DNA from: Watersipora subatra
Lineage: Eukaryota > Bryozoa > Gymnolaemata > Cheilostomatida > Watersiporidae
Assembly (NCBI RefSeq): GCF_963576615.1
Contig: NC_088710.1
Span: 2,150,001-2,214,000 of the forward strand
Reading direction: 5' to 3'
Length of the DNA stretch: 64,000 nt
The notes below the pieces were generated by a model. That model did not search any database and was not told the DNA's origin. It saw only the letters and a program-made list of their open reading frames with translations. The position numbers were made by a program, and so were the translations under genes. The stretch's first letter is position 1, and each line of letters opens with the position of its first letter. This document shows positions 9,187 to 23,026 of this stretch, in pieces.

Positions 9187-12100
9187 AACATTTGTAGCAA
9201 AGGTTCCAAGTTTGTTTTTCCTCTCCTTTACAACCAAGTCTCCTAAATTACTGGAAACACCCTTACAACAATCATTGTAATAAGTTTGCACCCTCAATTT
9301 GGACGTCATGTGCCGAGTCAGGAAGAGGCAGCCGTCGCAGCTTTCATGATAGTAGCAACTATGAAAACTTTGAATCAAATACTTCAGAAAAGCAGCAAAC
9401 CTTAAAATCAGATATACTCAATCGCCACTAGTATAACATATGGACTATTATTACACTAGTTTTCTACGATTTAGGTTTACAATATAAAACACTGAGCCAG
9501 TACATTATCCAAATTAATAGTTTCTGGTGAGAGAAATGTTAACGAATATATTAAAAATGAAACACTGGAACTATTTTAAATAAAAAAATAGTTAGATAGT
9601 GCAAGCTTCGATTGGAGAAACGCGTAAGAAAAATCACAATGAATGATGAGCGATGTTTTTCTTTCGCACATTGATTGCCGGAAGCGTTGCTCGATCATCG
9701 GCGCATGCGCAAATGCTTGCCTTGTTACCGCAGACGATCGCGAAAGCCTGTAGGTTTTCAATTACATGTAGTACCTTTTTATATGCCCGATTGCATACGG
9801 GTTTCATAAACTGTCTGCAATATAGTTTTTTTTTCAGAACAATCATCACTCCTGCCTGGTTTAATAGCATATTTTTCTCCGTTCAGCGCTACCCGATATA
9901 AATTCAGACCTGCCAACCCAAGAGTGGGGCAATGCGTGAGATTTGGTTTTGGGGCAATTGATGTATCGATGATAGTATATACAAAATTGTGGAAATTGGG
10001 GCAAAAATCTCACGCATTTTCAATTTTTCTTTGGAGTGATTGTGTGAGTCTCACGCCCAATGCGTGAGAGTTGGCAGGTATGCCGATATCTAGACAGAAC
10101 AATTATCGCTTGGGTCGAGGATTGGTTGAAGGATCGCACACAAACCATTTTTATAAATGAAACATACTCCAAATCATGTCCAGTTTCCTCTAGTATTCCC
10201 CAGGAATATGTTTTAGGTCCCCTCCTTTTTTGATTTTTATAAATGATATGCCAGCGGCTATCAAGACCTCTAGACTCAGACTTTTTGCTGATGATGCTCT
10301 CCTATATTCCCAGATTGAGTCAGCCAGCGACTTTGCAAATCTTCAAGCAGATCTTGATTTGCTCTTAGACTGGGCTGATAAATGGCAGATGGAATTGAAC
10401 ATCACAAAATGTGAAACAACTTTTTTAGGTCTCATGAGAGCCCCTTTTTTCACAAACATCTTATGAAAGGCCAACAACTAACTTATGTCAATCACTTTAA
10501 ATACCTCGGAGTCATTATAGACAATAAAATCAACTTTAACCTTCACATAGAAAAGACTATAACCAAATCCTTATCCACACTATACATGCTCATGAGGTCT
10601 CTCAGAAATTGCTCACCCAAAACAAAAACCCTTTTTTTTATAACCATCTGCCGCCCAGTTTTTGAATATTTATCAACTGTCTGGTCTCTATTTTTATTCA
10701 AGCATATAGACACCCTTGAGTCTGTGAACAGAAACGTTTTTAGGTGGGTGTTTGAACTTTAAAAAAATGAGAGGATTTCCAACTTCGTGTCTGAGTGGTT
10801 TGTTCACACACCCTCACCAAGAACTTTCAATATTTATTGAAAGTTTTGCCCCCACCTAACCTCTACCCTCAACCTTAATAACAACATTGCCCCAACTAAA
10901 TTTAAAAATCACAATAAAAAAAGAAAGGAAAAAGAAAAACCCAAACTAAGAGTAATCTATTCATGTTACTTAATAAAGATATCGCTCTAATGCCTCTATG
11001 GGGCGAATGCGATTAATTGACTTGACCCTCTCATCCTTTTGACAATTATCTAAGAATAGCGCCCTGTCACAAAACCGTTGCCGATCTGGTTATGCTACTC
11101 TTGATAATAATTGTTATACATGTATATTGCTATTCATGATACTTTCGCATTTGCAATTGTTTTAAATTTGAGAAGTGCCTATTCAAGTAATGAACAAGCA
11201 TTCTTTTTTGCAATAATTAAGTAACAACATAGCATGGTAATTGATTGTCTAATAAAACCGCTTTGCAGAGACGTAAGTTTTAAAGATGGCTCAATTCAAT
11301 TCAATTGATCAAAACATTAGCAATTAAACTCCTTAATTCTTTTTGCATCATATATCTGGTAAAAATCAATTCATTTGAATCTAATAAGCAAAACACTACA
11401 GTTCAATTCTTTAAGTTGTTGTTGTGGAAGTCAGCACTGGCTAGCCACTTGCAAGTGGGTTCTGCCTACAAGCTGTCTTACACATGAGTAATAGCTCCCA
11501 TGAACAACTGTAATTGTTGCAAGCAAAGTGACTGGTGAATGAGTATGGCTCTTTATTACACTCTATAAGCTTAAGCATAAAAAAACAGAACAATTTGATA
11601 CAATTCAATGCAATCAAGCGTAATGCTGAAATGAGTTAACAAATAATATATACTCAAACAGTGTTCCATTTGTAAATGTTGGAATGTCAAGATATATATA
11701 TACAAAGCTGCACAGAGGTAAGTTAATGCTACCACGTTGTTCTTAAAGCACATAAATTATATAATTTTTTATTATATAGTTCAATACATCAGAGTCTTGG
11801 CTTTCGAATGAGGAAATAGCTATAAAACTCCACAAAACTAAGTAGATACCCTATAATTGCTTTCTTCTTTTTATTAGGAGGCTTTATTCTTTGCTTTTGT
11901 ATGCTTTTGGAAGCTCTCGGTTAAACCAGCAATTTAGTTTTTAAACTTTGCTGTAAAAGTATAACCTTAAACTGATACAGGCCTATGCTAAAAAGTTGAA
12001 ACACAATCTCGAGCGTGCATCTTCACCAATTAAGATCTTAGATGCCTCGACATATCCATTCGATAGGGACAGCAATGCATTTCAAACTTATGACTATGTT

Positions 12101-13363
12101 CTTGGCTGAGAAAAAGCTGTCAGTTGTAACTGACTTTGCTGTTACCCTGTAACTAAGCATTTGGTATATCAACAGATTCAGTGTACAGAACTACAAACGT
12201 AGGCTGAACTGAAAAGCTTTTGCGATTTTTGTCATTTTATTGAAACTACTGATTTTTTCTATCAGCAGCTTTAGCAAACGTTGTTAAAGGTTAACTGGCA
12301 GCGCAGATTTTCTTTGCATAAACGGCAGCTGATAGTATTCCACTATGAGGTTTCAATAATATTTGTGTGTAATTTTAACTAAATATAAAGTTTAATCAAC
12401 ATTTTCAAGTCATAAAAATAGACAGAAAGATTTGCAATCTTCACAAAATATCAGCTGGAAAGTTATTACGTTGCATAATTATATAAAAGTTGCTCATTTT
12501 CAACTAGATTATCTAAGAATTGTACATTCAAAATCATTATTCATAAAATCAGAGCATGTACCAATAGGCTTTAAACAAATACCTTCCAAGAATAGCTAAT
12601 TTTTACGGACAACTTTTTTATTTCCCATTTGCATGAAAGAAGAATTTATTGCGTTACAAGATGTACGCATGCACAAGCCAATGGGTGTAATTCTAGAGCC
12701 ACCCTTGGAAAGTTAATACAAGACATATAAATAGGGTGAATTTTTCATCCTTTGTGGAATCTGCTTCATTCTTACATTATAATTATCTGCCATGTTGAGT
12801 AACAATAACAGCATACTGCAACGACTATGTGGAAGTGGGTATAACACGTAGGAATGGCGGCCAACAGAAGTGCATTTGTCTCGCGTTCACGCTTTGGCTA
12901 ATCATTGGCATGGATATCGAAGTTCATAGGTCTGTTTTGCTTAAAAAATGACTGTTTTAGGTCACAGCTTGAAGCTTGCATCCCAAGTTGTTTTTTCTAA
13001 AACTGTTTTTCGGTTTTTCTAATATAAAGAATAATTGTTAAAAAGGGAAATGTCAGGATTGTATGGATATAAATAAATGGAATTTTAAAATGCTGTCAGT
13101 TAGCCTTTAACAGAGAGCTAGGATTACATATCTCGCGTCTAGTAATGTGTACTGCACGATTGACTAATCTGAAATTTAATTGTTCGCAATTCTTTGTACA
13201 ATCCAGTTGTTCTCTCAGCCATACCTGTAGATTCTCATATTGATCACCATGTGCAGTAAATACTCGGCAAATAAAGTTAACCATCATATGTTGGAGCGAA
13301 TATTGCAATCTTTTGGCCCCTTTAGTAATGCTTGCTGGTAGTATTTTTTTCACATTTGGTAAA
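9187..13363 (-). CDS. candidate exons of an unrecognised minus-strand gene
   Basis: Two exons fit together in phase. The upstream one (13363-13225) follows a TTTAG acceptor and ends at CAG|GTATGG, giving a peptide with YSLQHMMVNFICRVFTAHGD. The second (9381-9187) follows CTGAAG and ends at GTT|GTAAGC; its 65 codons include CYYHESCDGCLFLTRH and YYNDCCKGVSSNLGDLVV, a Cys-rich stretch that looks constrained. Both boundaries are phase 0. The frame of the first exon also stays open past the proposed donor to a stop at 13096, so it could instead be a terminal exon. The 3.8-kb intron between them holds a MITE and a broken LINE. I do not recognise the protein. Confidence 0.42.
9382..9899. other. intron-like sequence without recognised content
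   Basis: No supported feature. Overlapping short frames around 9576-9900 on both strands look like chance. Confidence 0.4.
9908..10079. mobile_element. small MITE-like element with ACCTGCCAAC ends
   Basis: Inverted ends ACCTGCCAAC (9908) and GTTGGCAGGT (ending 10079), about 170 bp, with internal AATGCGTGAGA and TCTCACGCAT motifs also arranged in inverted orientation. CCGATAT occurs at 9893-9899 and 10083-10089 and may be a 7-bp target duplication, although a few bases lie between it and the ends. The superfamily is not clear. Confidence 0.6.
10096..10780 (+). pseudogene. broken non-LTR retrotransposon reverse transcriptase fragment (CR1/Jockey-like)
   Basis: Three reading-frame pieces join into the C-terminal half of a LINE reverse transcriptase. 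The first (10096-10230) has VEDWLKDRTQT and VLGPLLF before a stop. The second (10230-10466) has FINDMP, the catalytic LFADDALLYS and ADKWQMELNITKC. The third (10463-10762) has FKYLGVIIDNKINF and a thumb-like region ending NRNVFRWVF. At least two frame breaks occur, near 10230 and 10463, and the 5' half is absent. No poly-A tail or target duplication was identified. The style of the motifs is that of the CR1/Jockey group; the clade is not certain. Confidence 0.85.
10781..13224. other. non-coding stretch, mostly intron-like
   Basis: AT-rich, with a purine-rich patch near 10910-10935 just after the LINE fragment. Near 12855 a locally GC-richer patch contains ATGGCGGCCAAC and a short open frame; it could be a promoter or first exon but has no supported partner. 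Confidence 0.4.
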
Positions 13364-15931
13364 CTAAAGTCACTATGTGGTAGGCATAACCAAGTTGAAG
13401 CTTATATTATGCAAGGTTGAAAATAAAAAACATCTCTTGAATACAGGTTTGTTTTCTAAATGGTTTACTGAGTATTAAACCAAAATCCAAAACATAATTG
13501 AGTCAAAAGGCTTATTAGGGTATCGGTGTAAAAAATAGCTAATGTGGAGCTAAAGTTTTATTGTTATACCTTACTATGGAGCCTATTTTTAATGAAATGT
13601 TTTTATTTAAGCTTTGTATTTGTGCTAACAAGCTTTAAGTAAAAAACAAATATAAGCCAGTTGTCATTGATTCAATGTTTGATATTTATTCCACTTGACT
13701 TAACTCAATTTTTAGAACAGCGAAAATGTAGTAAATAAAGATATGGCAGAATATTTTAGCATTTTGTAGTCTGCAACGATTACTAACAACAGCAATATGG
13801 ATTGTACTCAAAGATCAAAACAATGCATTTTAAGTTAATTAGAAGCAAAACATCTATTCAAGTTAACATCATAAACAAAAGAGCCATGAGTCAACAAGTA
13901 ATAGTCTTCGGTAATCAGAATTTTTTCAAACAGCTAGCGCTTTCTATTTGTCACAACAACATACATGCTGTAACGCTACAACAGCACCAATTCAACCCTC
14001 GGGTACCTGTCACAAAAAAGGCCTGGAAGATTGTTTCTTATCTGATTAATTATGAAAGAGAATGTTACTTAGTGACTGTGGGTTTCTGTGGCTTATTTAG
14101 TGTGCAAGCCTAATTTGAGTGAGGATAAAGATAAAATGGCATAAAATCTTGAACTTCAACTTTATCAAAACACGTAGTTCTAGTAATATATACGCAACTT
14201 CAGAGAAGATAATAAATGTTGGTTAATAGCAGCAAAAAAATGAAATAATAGGAGCAATGATATTTTGCTATTAATATAATAAGACGCGTCTCTCACACTA
14301 TTACAAGAGAAAAGAAGGGCAACTTAAATAGACATGAGCAGGTAAATTATATTATTTAGATTATGGTGCCTTTTTCTGTCCTTTTCGGCTGTAGTCATCC
14401 CATCTATTTTGTAGTCTATTTTTAGTGACTTGGACAGTGTAATGTTCCTGTTTGTGATTATTATTTACTTAGAATTTTGTTGGTCTTTATTTGGAAGTCA
14501 ACAACCCCGTAAGACATAGAGAGTGGCAACATATAGATGCCACTTATTGAGTTTTGAACGAGCCAAGGTTGCAGCTTTTATGGGGCAGCAACCGGGAAAT
14601 CCGCCAGTTAATCCCATCAAGAATAGTTTAAATTTCCCAACAATGATCCACTCTCAGAAGCATTCATCATACATACTGGCAACTTTCTCAAAGTCACATT
14701 CCTGTTCTCCCCCAATGGCTCTTTTCAACCAGCAACAGATATAGTAGTTCGTATTAAAGATCACTTCTACAACCTTAAAGTACTTCTGAGGAGCTAGGGA
14801 TGTTACCTTGAAGTTTCGATCTATGCATTTTAACTATTTTTGGGTTCTTTTAAACTGGTGTAACTAAGTCGGCCATTCACTTTATCAAAGAGTCATTCGG
14901 CTCCATCACTCATTTTTGTTTACATCGAAGCCTAGTTTTTTCATTATGGCAAACCTAATTATCATGGCAAATGCTTGTTTGTATATTTAACTACAGTTGG
15001 TATTAAAAAAGCAAATACTGTATGCTTGTTTAAATATGCTATTGTATTCATCTAATCAACCACAACTGATTGCAGTCAGTTATTGCATTCTGACATGTCA
15101 ATCGTTTGCCACAAGTGACAATACTTTGCATCAATATTTATTCCCATCTATGGTGCTTTAGTCGCTTCTGTCACAAACCGTCCAGATTGGCCTCAGTATC
15201 ATTAAGGCGCCGAGCATAGAGTCTTGACTTCCAGTTGCTATGCTCTCTGGAAAGGGTTGTCCGGGAATTACACATACAGCTTGAAGAACAAACATTTTTT
15301 TAAATGAAAATTTACTTCAGAATGGGATGACTAGTATTATCTGTTCAACAAATTGGTATCTCAGCTTTTGGCCAATATGCACGAGGTCATATGGTCATTT
15401 TGTCCATTGTACATCAAGTGTCCACATGCCAGTGTTCACATGCCACTGGCGTAATGTTTCTAGTCATTTATCTGAGGATGTTCTTCATTCTTTGCCAATA
15501 TTTTAATACGTAGATTTGCATGGCCATGAATGTGAGGAATTTTAAGTATAGTAGATATGAGATGTGGCAAGGTTTCTTAGGTGCATAGGTGTAGTGCAGA
15601 ACATTTTGGCCATTAAAACATTTAAAAGTTATTCAACAGGTTACCACAATAGCTTTTATGGAAAGACAGGCAACCGCACATAACTCGAAAATTGCATATG
15701 TAATCCGAAGACTGTAATATTGGTCCATTGTGAAACCTTTGCTGACAAACTAGAAAAAATGTTATATGAGTTAATTCTACTTTAGAATAGTGCAAAATGA
15801 ATAGCTGTTACCAAATTAATTTCTTTGATGTTCATGTTATGCAAAGTTAGTTATATATATTCAAAGTGTGTCTCATATTTTAGTGGACTAATTAGAATTT
15901 GTTAATTGTAGTTAATTGACTCAGCCCCTTG
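13364..15931. other. non-coding stretch with one weak minus-strand exon candidate
   Basis: At 14720-14677 (minus) a 44-bp stretch between AAAAG and GCCA|GTATGT encodes AIGGEQECDFEKVA, but its outgoing phase does not match the exon at 13363. The rest shows no supported gene or repeat. Confidence 0.3.
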
Positions 15932-18900
15932 ATGATAATGCAAAATACGTTTACTTCTCCTGAACAAGAAGGAACTGCACTTAAGGAAGCTTGTGGGCAG
16001 CTTTCTCTCCATTTTCAAGTCCTTAGCAATAACTTATCACATCTTCAGGTTTGTGCGTTGTCTTAGATGGTTAGCTATATGTATTTAATTTGTGATTTTT
16101 GATTAATATTTTGGTGATTGTATTAATAGATGTGTTTTAGACAGAGAATGAGAGGATTAAATCAGTTGTAAAAGAAGTGTTAGAAGTTCCTGTCAAGGAT
16201 ATTGTTGTAAGTCATAGTTATTTTATGTTTTTATTGTCTCAAAAGTGATAGGCAAATTTTCGAACATTTCTTCTGAGCTGCCAGTTTGACCTTTAAAAAT
16301 GTATTGAATGTTCCACAAATGGAAATTGTCTCATAACTACCTATGAGGGATGAGACAACTATTAAAGTGTATTGTGATAAGTTACATTGGCTTGTGGAGG
16401 CTGGCCTTGTGACTTCAGGTGTATAGCGATCATTGACCCTTGACCCATGTCTCAATAGCTGATGTTACTAGAGTGTATAAAGAAGACTGAGTGAGGAAAT
16501 TTATTTTGTTTTCATTAAAAAGAACTTCCAACAAATTCAATTACCAGTCTGATTTTCACTAATTGATAGCAGTTAACTATGTAACTATGTAGGCCCTAAG
16601 CTGTCAAACTGGTGTCAATATCCTCTTGGCTACTCCTAGATGATGAATATTTAAGCAACTGATTTACAAGTAAGTTGACCAGATTTAGTCAGATGTCAGC
16701 AAATCACATCTAAATGTTGCCCTTCTTGCATTTTACAATTTTACATCGTCCTGGCCTTATTCATTGCTTTTAATCAAATACATTCAAAACTGTAATCATA
16801 TCATTTTTTGTGACATATAAATATTCTCAGTATTACTTTTGTGAGTGTCTGTACGAGTCTGTGCTGGTAAATCTGAAGTAAGAAATTGAGACTTGCATGT
16901 AATTGTATTAGAAAAATGTGCTCTAGTACATATGTATTGACAAGCTCCAAGAAAAAATCTAGTTTTTCATTAGCCTAATTTTTGGAACATCATTTTTCAA
17001 AATTGGAATCAACTCTGTGATCTTTTAGCCAATTGTAGGCCGTTTTAATAGCCATAGGTTTGTGAAAGGCCCAGGGATATTTTAAAGTTTATATTATCGA
17101 AATGTAGCTGAATCTATGATAACCTTTCGCACAAAATATTGTGGGTGCTGTAGCAGTAGTCAGACTGGCCAAGCAAAATATCTCTGTATTTGACAGGGCA
17201 GTAAGTTGGCCACTTATATTACTTGCAGCTGTCAAATGGAAAGGACAATAAAGAGCATTGTGAGAGGTGCGATATTATCCACACACAATTTCAGCAAGTG
17301 GTATGGAGCTTATGTTCTTGCAAATATTGACTAGTCATTGGCATGTTTATTGGATATACTAGTTAGACTTTTTTTTCTAAATTTAAACGTGCTGCGAACC
17401 AAAACACTTGCATATGGTGTCAAACTATCTGTCAAAGCTGGTCCAAGGTTATAGCAATAAGTAGGCTACATGTAGTATATGTGGTTAAATGAAGTGAAGT
17501 CATATAAATTTTCGTGCTTCTCAACTTACCAAGAACTTTTGCGATTTCAGATGTTATGGATGCTGGTATCATCAGTCATCTTTTCCTGATTGGTATGTTG
17601 TAGTTTTAGCAACATAGATTTAGTATCATGTAAACAAAAATAGCATTTACAAAAAATAATGCTTGTAATTTTCTCTGCAAAGGCTAGTGTACTATGATTC
17701 TGCTTTGATGCCAGGATGGTTATTACTTTTTTAACTTTTCTTGTTTCACATGATGAATTTAAAATAGATATTTTGGAATGACAATTATAGTTTCTGTTCT
17801 ATCTACAATATGGGAACACATATTTGAAACATTGTCGGAGGTGGTTTTTAAAATATTTTGTTTAAATAAATAGCATGTTCAATGTTTGTTGCAGAAGGTA
17901 ATTATTGTCAAGTAGGCAAATAAGTATTAATTTTGTCTACTAGCTGGTATCCTTTAAGTTAGACTGTCGGTATCCCGTAAGATGTCTCAAGCATGTTGTA
18001 GACATTTTTTAAGATTTTTTGAAGCTTGGGAACAGCTTTGAGAAATGGCATTCATATTTTGAACCATTGTCACTATATATAGTGTCAGTTTAGGGAAACA
18101 TGTATTTATTACATGGTAGTTGCGTACTGCATAAATAATTTAATATGTTGAACATTTAATACGTGTTTTACCTTCAGCGTAGAAGTGAGACCAGGAGAGC
18201 CTTTAAACAGTTTTTCTCCTAGATTTTTAGTAGTTCCACTTTGATTCACATTCTTTGTCAGGTATTAGTGAGATGGCACCACTATACTAAACATTTGGTG
18301 GTGCTAGATATTAACGAAATGAATGTAAATTAACATAATTTTAATTCTGTATGAAATTTACGCACCAAATGTTCTCACATGTGCATCAATTGCAAGATTG
18401 CAGATTACTCCCAACTTCAGTGTAAGCTGTCGAATCAGTGACCATGGATATGTCAGATAGCTGCAGACTATTCTTTGTCTTCCGAATTCAGGTGTCAACA
18501 TTTGCTTATTTCGACACTAATCTCGAATATTTTAGAAGAGTGAGCATGACAATTATCAAAAACAATCTTTCGTGGAATGTGTAGACAGTATGAATATGCA
18601 ATTGTTTTGCCTTTTGTGTATCCATATACTTGGAGTTACCTTTGAAAATGAGCAACTGAATTTAATAAAATGTTTTTAGCACATACTGAATGCATTTGTT
18701 GTAAACTATTTATCAATATCTCGGGTCACAGATTTTGTTGACGCATCACCATGCGTACCCTGATTTACAGTCGACGGACCCAACTCGACTCAGTTAATGT
18801 GTACCATCACATACCCCAATCAAGTCAAAAACTTCTGCATTTATCCTAAAATTATGAGAGGTATCCGATTGGAATACGAACACCAAATGTGTATTTAATC

Positions 18901-21900
18901 ATGTACCCCCGTTAGCAAGACTGATAAACGCTAGTTTTTTAACAACTTGTTTTTGTAAAAAATGTATTGTTGCAGATTTTTATTTTCAGCCATCTTTTGT
19001 GCATCAAGTGTATGATTCATTAATTGGTTGAAAGAAATGAATTTACTATGCTTCAAATTGACAATGTCTTTACTTCATAAAAAATATTTTTGTAAAAAGT
19101 ATTTGTTTGTGATGTGTCAAGCAGCAATGTTCTAAAGGCTTGCATACTCAAGCATAAGATTTATAATGATGATGTTCCATGTTGCCAAAAACTGTACAAT
19201 AACGAAATCGTACTGATCTACAGCTCTTTTGTTTTCCAATCCAGCCAATAGGGTACAGCTAGACTAAAAATGTGAGCTTATTTTTTCATACAGCGGTATG
19301 AAAACTATAGTTCCAAAAAGCCATTAAACATTGGTTGCTTAATTCATCAAATCAAAATACGTTTTGCAACATAATCAAGGAAAACGCTCAGTTTGTTGAC
19401 ATCGCATGAAACAATGGGCGAATGTTTGTAGTACTTTTCATTCTGTTTTGTGCTCATGCGTGCAAGCCTTTATAACACGGTAGATATGTAGAGGAGCACC
19501 GGACTTGACTATTTTATGTTGCAAGCTTTCAGTCCACTCATATGTATGCTTACAATTATGGATCAATATATCTTTACTGTTACATAATTATGTTAATCAC
19601 ATACCAGGGTCACTATAAACTACAACTGTCCTGATCAGTCAAGTTGTGATTTTTTGTATACTACCGATTTTTATGATATATAACAATATATAGTATAAGG
19701 CCTACACTTAGCACTGCTTCAAGGCCTGACTATACACAACTATCAATTGCTGTCAGAAGGGAGATGATGGCATATGTTGGTAGAGATAAAACCAATGCAG
19801 TTGTGATTGGCTGAAATAGTTTATTTTAATGAGCATAATCTTTAGTTCATTCTATTCATTTACAGTACAAGCTAGTGTCATCTAGGATTCCCATTTAAAC
19901 ACTGATGGCAACAGACCTTCACAAAACAACTATTTATACATGGACAAAGATATTATCGTTTGTAGCAAATACATGAATGCTAATAGCGTAAAGCTAAATT
20001 GTCCTTGAAACTGCTAAGATAAATCTTCAGGTTATTCCATCTGTTAAATCGGTTATTTTATACCTTGATTCATGTTGTGAAACTAAGGTATGTTTGTACA
20101 CGGCTGTTTTTATTAGTAACGTGTAGATCTTTTTCCTGGGCTAAAATAATGCTGGTAGCTTCATCAATGCTAGTGCTAGCACAAGTTGTTGATAAACTAT
20201 ATTAGGAAACAAACATGCTGCTGATACTTCACTAATGGTAATAAAAAATCTGGCAAAGACGTCAAAGGCTGTAACACAATGAAGGCCGACTCTCTTTGGT
20301 CAATCTATTGAGCAACATGATGTATCCTTTTGTAGCGCCACAGCTTGTAATGTGTTGCCAATGCTAATGTTAGCTATGTTTTTCATTGGCAAGTATAGGC
20401 ACTCCTTTAGGCAGTGTAAAGCCTGGTTCTCATATCGATTGCGAGACCCCGGCGGCAATCTTGCGCAGCAAAACGCTTGCGATGCTAGGCGCAGCGGCTT
20501 CTGTACACATAATGCTTCATAGCTAATAACCGCATGAAAATGTTCGCTCGCCATGCTGTTTCGATAATGGTGACCTTCACTTGTACAGTACATTTCGGGA
20601 TGGTTTTGCCTGCGACTTTCGCGAAATTAGAACTGCTCTAAACTCTTGCGTTGTCCGCCGGCAACTACCGGTGGTACCCGGCGTGTAGGTTCACATTTCA
20701 CCGCAATAGCTTGCCATGCTGTCGCTGGTGCTTGCGGCATATATGGAAACCAGGCTTAATTGTAGCTGGCAGTAGATATGCCATTTTCAGTGCCCTGAAA
20801 TGTAATATGAACAGCGACAAGCATTGCTTTTGCAGTGAGTATTCAGCCATTGCAGACTTGTATTTGTGCTCTAATGGTCTACCTACCTTAGTGGTTTTTA
20901 ATTTACCCCCAATGCCTATAGTGCTGTATGTACTGCAGATGAGGTTAGATATTTGGCTTCTTGGCCAGGTTGTTGCAAGACTCGGCATACTGTGTCTTGC
21001 TATTATTTATACATTGTAGAGAGAGGCAAAGGAAAAGCTAGAATTCATGAAACCTTATACTCATGAGCTTCTAACAAAAAATGAAATCGCAACTGTAAGT
21101 TAGAAGCTTGAATGCCATGGTTGTACTTTTATTTATAATCTGCTCTTGATTACGGTTTCTACCTCAAATTGCTAATCACAAGAGTAACACTCTCCCATTT
21201 TAAATCAACGTTTGTACTCTTCCTCGCCTTGCTTATGAATTTAGATGATAGGGTAGTGCATTGAATAAACTTTTCATAAACCAACTTTCTTTATGTCTCA
21301 AATTTTTTGTTTGATTGTATTTACAATTATAATATTTGTGGTTTTTAGTTTTATAATACTGATTTATGTATTTAAAATGGACAAAATGTTTAGCATGTTT
21401 GTAAAAGCAGACTTTAATTTTTCAATTAATATTTGTTGGCCTGCTTTTGTATGTATTATTACATTTGAGCACCAATTGCTACGCATTTTAGCAGTTATAC
21501 ATACTTGCACAACAATTAATCCATTCTTTGTTTGTTTCTAATATTAATTATATTTTATTAAAAACATTTCAAAACTGACTGGTCATAAGCTTCGATGTCA
21601 TCATAATGTTGTATCCATCATTGCACACACAGTATAACTACATGTAGTTCATTTACCAAATCTGAAGAAATGAGCTTAAGTTTTGTACGAAATATCCACA
21701 TTTTCATTCGTATTAACAGCCAAACCCATAACTATTGTCATGGATAAAACATCAAATAAGAACTGCGTACAACAGTTATTGTGCGTGCATGATGGATTTC
21801 TAAAAAAATTGCTCTAGATTAAAACACACTTTGTGTCACAGTCCAGTGAATACTGCAAATCCCTGATCATTTGTGGAAGTGTTGAAAATAGGCAAGAAAT

Positions 21901-23026
21901 GCAAGTAGATATTCAAGTAGTTCACCGCATTTTTCTAAACAAAACTGAACTTTTTATAGGTAAAAGGTTGAAAGTTAAATGTTTGTAGTGTATCAAAGCC
22001 AAGACAAGGGTCAGCGATACTACCCAAGCAAAGACACACTTGATGTGATGCCTGTTTTACCTATGTTCAAGCTAATTACATGTATAGTTACTAGTGTTAA
22101 AAGTTCAAGGCCAATAAAAGACGGTCCTTCGTGTATTATAGCTGTTTTGTCTATTTTTTGACGAACACCATTTTTGTAAGTCATTGTTATGTGGTATCGC
22201 TAGAATATTTTTCATTCTTGCCGAGCATTACCCCTTGTTGCCCAAAGGCAGAGAATATCTTAAAAGCAAATGAATGTCCACAATAGGTAGATTCAACAGT
22301 TTCTGCTTGTATTTAGGAGAGAATAAGAATGTTAGAGAAAGAGTTGGCCAGAGAGAGGGAGGCAGGCATAGAGACTAGGAAAAATCGAGAGAGGTGTACA
22401 GCTGCCGTTGAGCAACTTGCTGAGAGTGTCAGCATTGCTCAGCAGCAAATCCATTCTTGCCAGAAGCATCTAGTTCATTTGACACAACAAGGTTAACACA
22501 TCCATATATTTATTACTTGAATTAATAAATAGTGCCAGACGCCTGCTTTTTATTGCTTCGCTTTTGCCACTAAAAACGCAAATTAGTACCAATTTTTAAA
22601 TTTGTGCAATTGCATTATGCAAGACTCTGAAACATTGTTTTGGCAAGCTTGTACATGAGTTTCCTTCTTGTCGAGGATTCATAAAATAATATAGTACAAT
22701 ATAATTTATCATAATGAGCAGAACAAATTAATAACATAAAATTTTGATATATGTTCTTCTCATAGATAGGCTATTCTATTCTATTGCCCTATTTATTTGA
22801 TAATGTTCTCAAAATGACTAATTAAATTCAAATATCCATTTATTGAAAGATTCTGTCAACTAACGAAATTTTTCATTTTTTGACTTTAGCCAAAGAGTTG
22901 GAGGTGAAGAATGCGGAACTAGATCTGGTCAATAGGCACCAACGCTGTATCCTCTCAGACTATCAGTCTTGCATCACAACCTTACGCAAGCAGATACTCC
23001 AGTCGTATTCAGCTGCTCATGACTAG
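15932..23026 (+). CDS. coiled-coil protein of about 186 residues, five exons, family not recognised
   Basis: Five exons with matching splice phases: 15932-16048 (start ATGATAATG; ends CATCTTCAG|GTTTGT), 16141-16206, 21020-21094, 22317-22491 and 22890-23026 (stop TAG 23024-23026). The first three introns are phase 0 and the last is phase 1. The product starts MQNTFTSPEQEG (or MIMQ...), then is largely charged heptad-like helix: ALKEACGQLSLHFQVL, TENERIKSVVKEVLEV, REAKEKLEFMKPYTHELL, LEKELAREREAGIETRKN and AKELEVKNAELDLVNRH. It ends with SYSAAHD. No enzyme motif, signal peptide or membrane segment is visible, so a structural or adaptor role is likely. The 4.8-kb third intron carries a PIF/Harbinger-like MITE. 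I cannot name the family; an extra small exon in the large intron cannot be excluded. Confidence 0.72.
20417..20759. mobile_element. PIF/Harbinger-like MITE with TAA target duplication
   Basis: The element at 20420-20756 (337 bp) starts AGCCTGGTTCTCATAT and ends ATATATGGAAACCAGGCT, near-perfect inverted ends. It is flanked on both sides by TAA (20417-20419 and 20757-20759), the 3-bp duplication usual for PIF/Harbinger. It is clearly GC-richer than its surroundings and lies in intron 3 of the coiled-coil gene. It has no transposase. Confidence 0.75.

Noticed and set aside
17551..17592. Extra exon of the coiled-coil gene
   Set aside because: Its only open phase is 1 in and 1 out, which does not fit between phase-0 neighbours.
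20300..21019. Frames of 96-122 codons on both strands
   Set aside because: They overlap the GC-richer PIF/Harbinger-like MITE; the composition explains the lack of stops and no exon borders fit.
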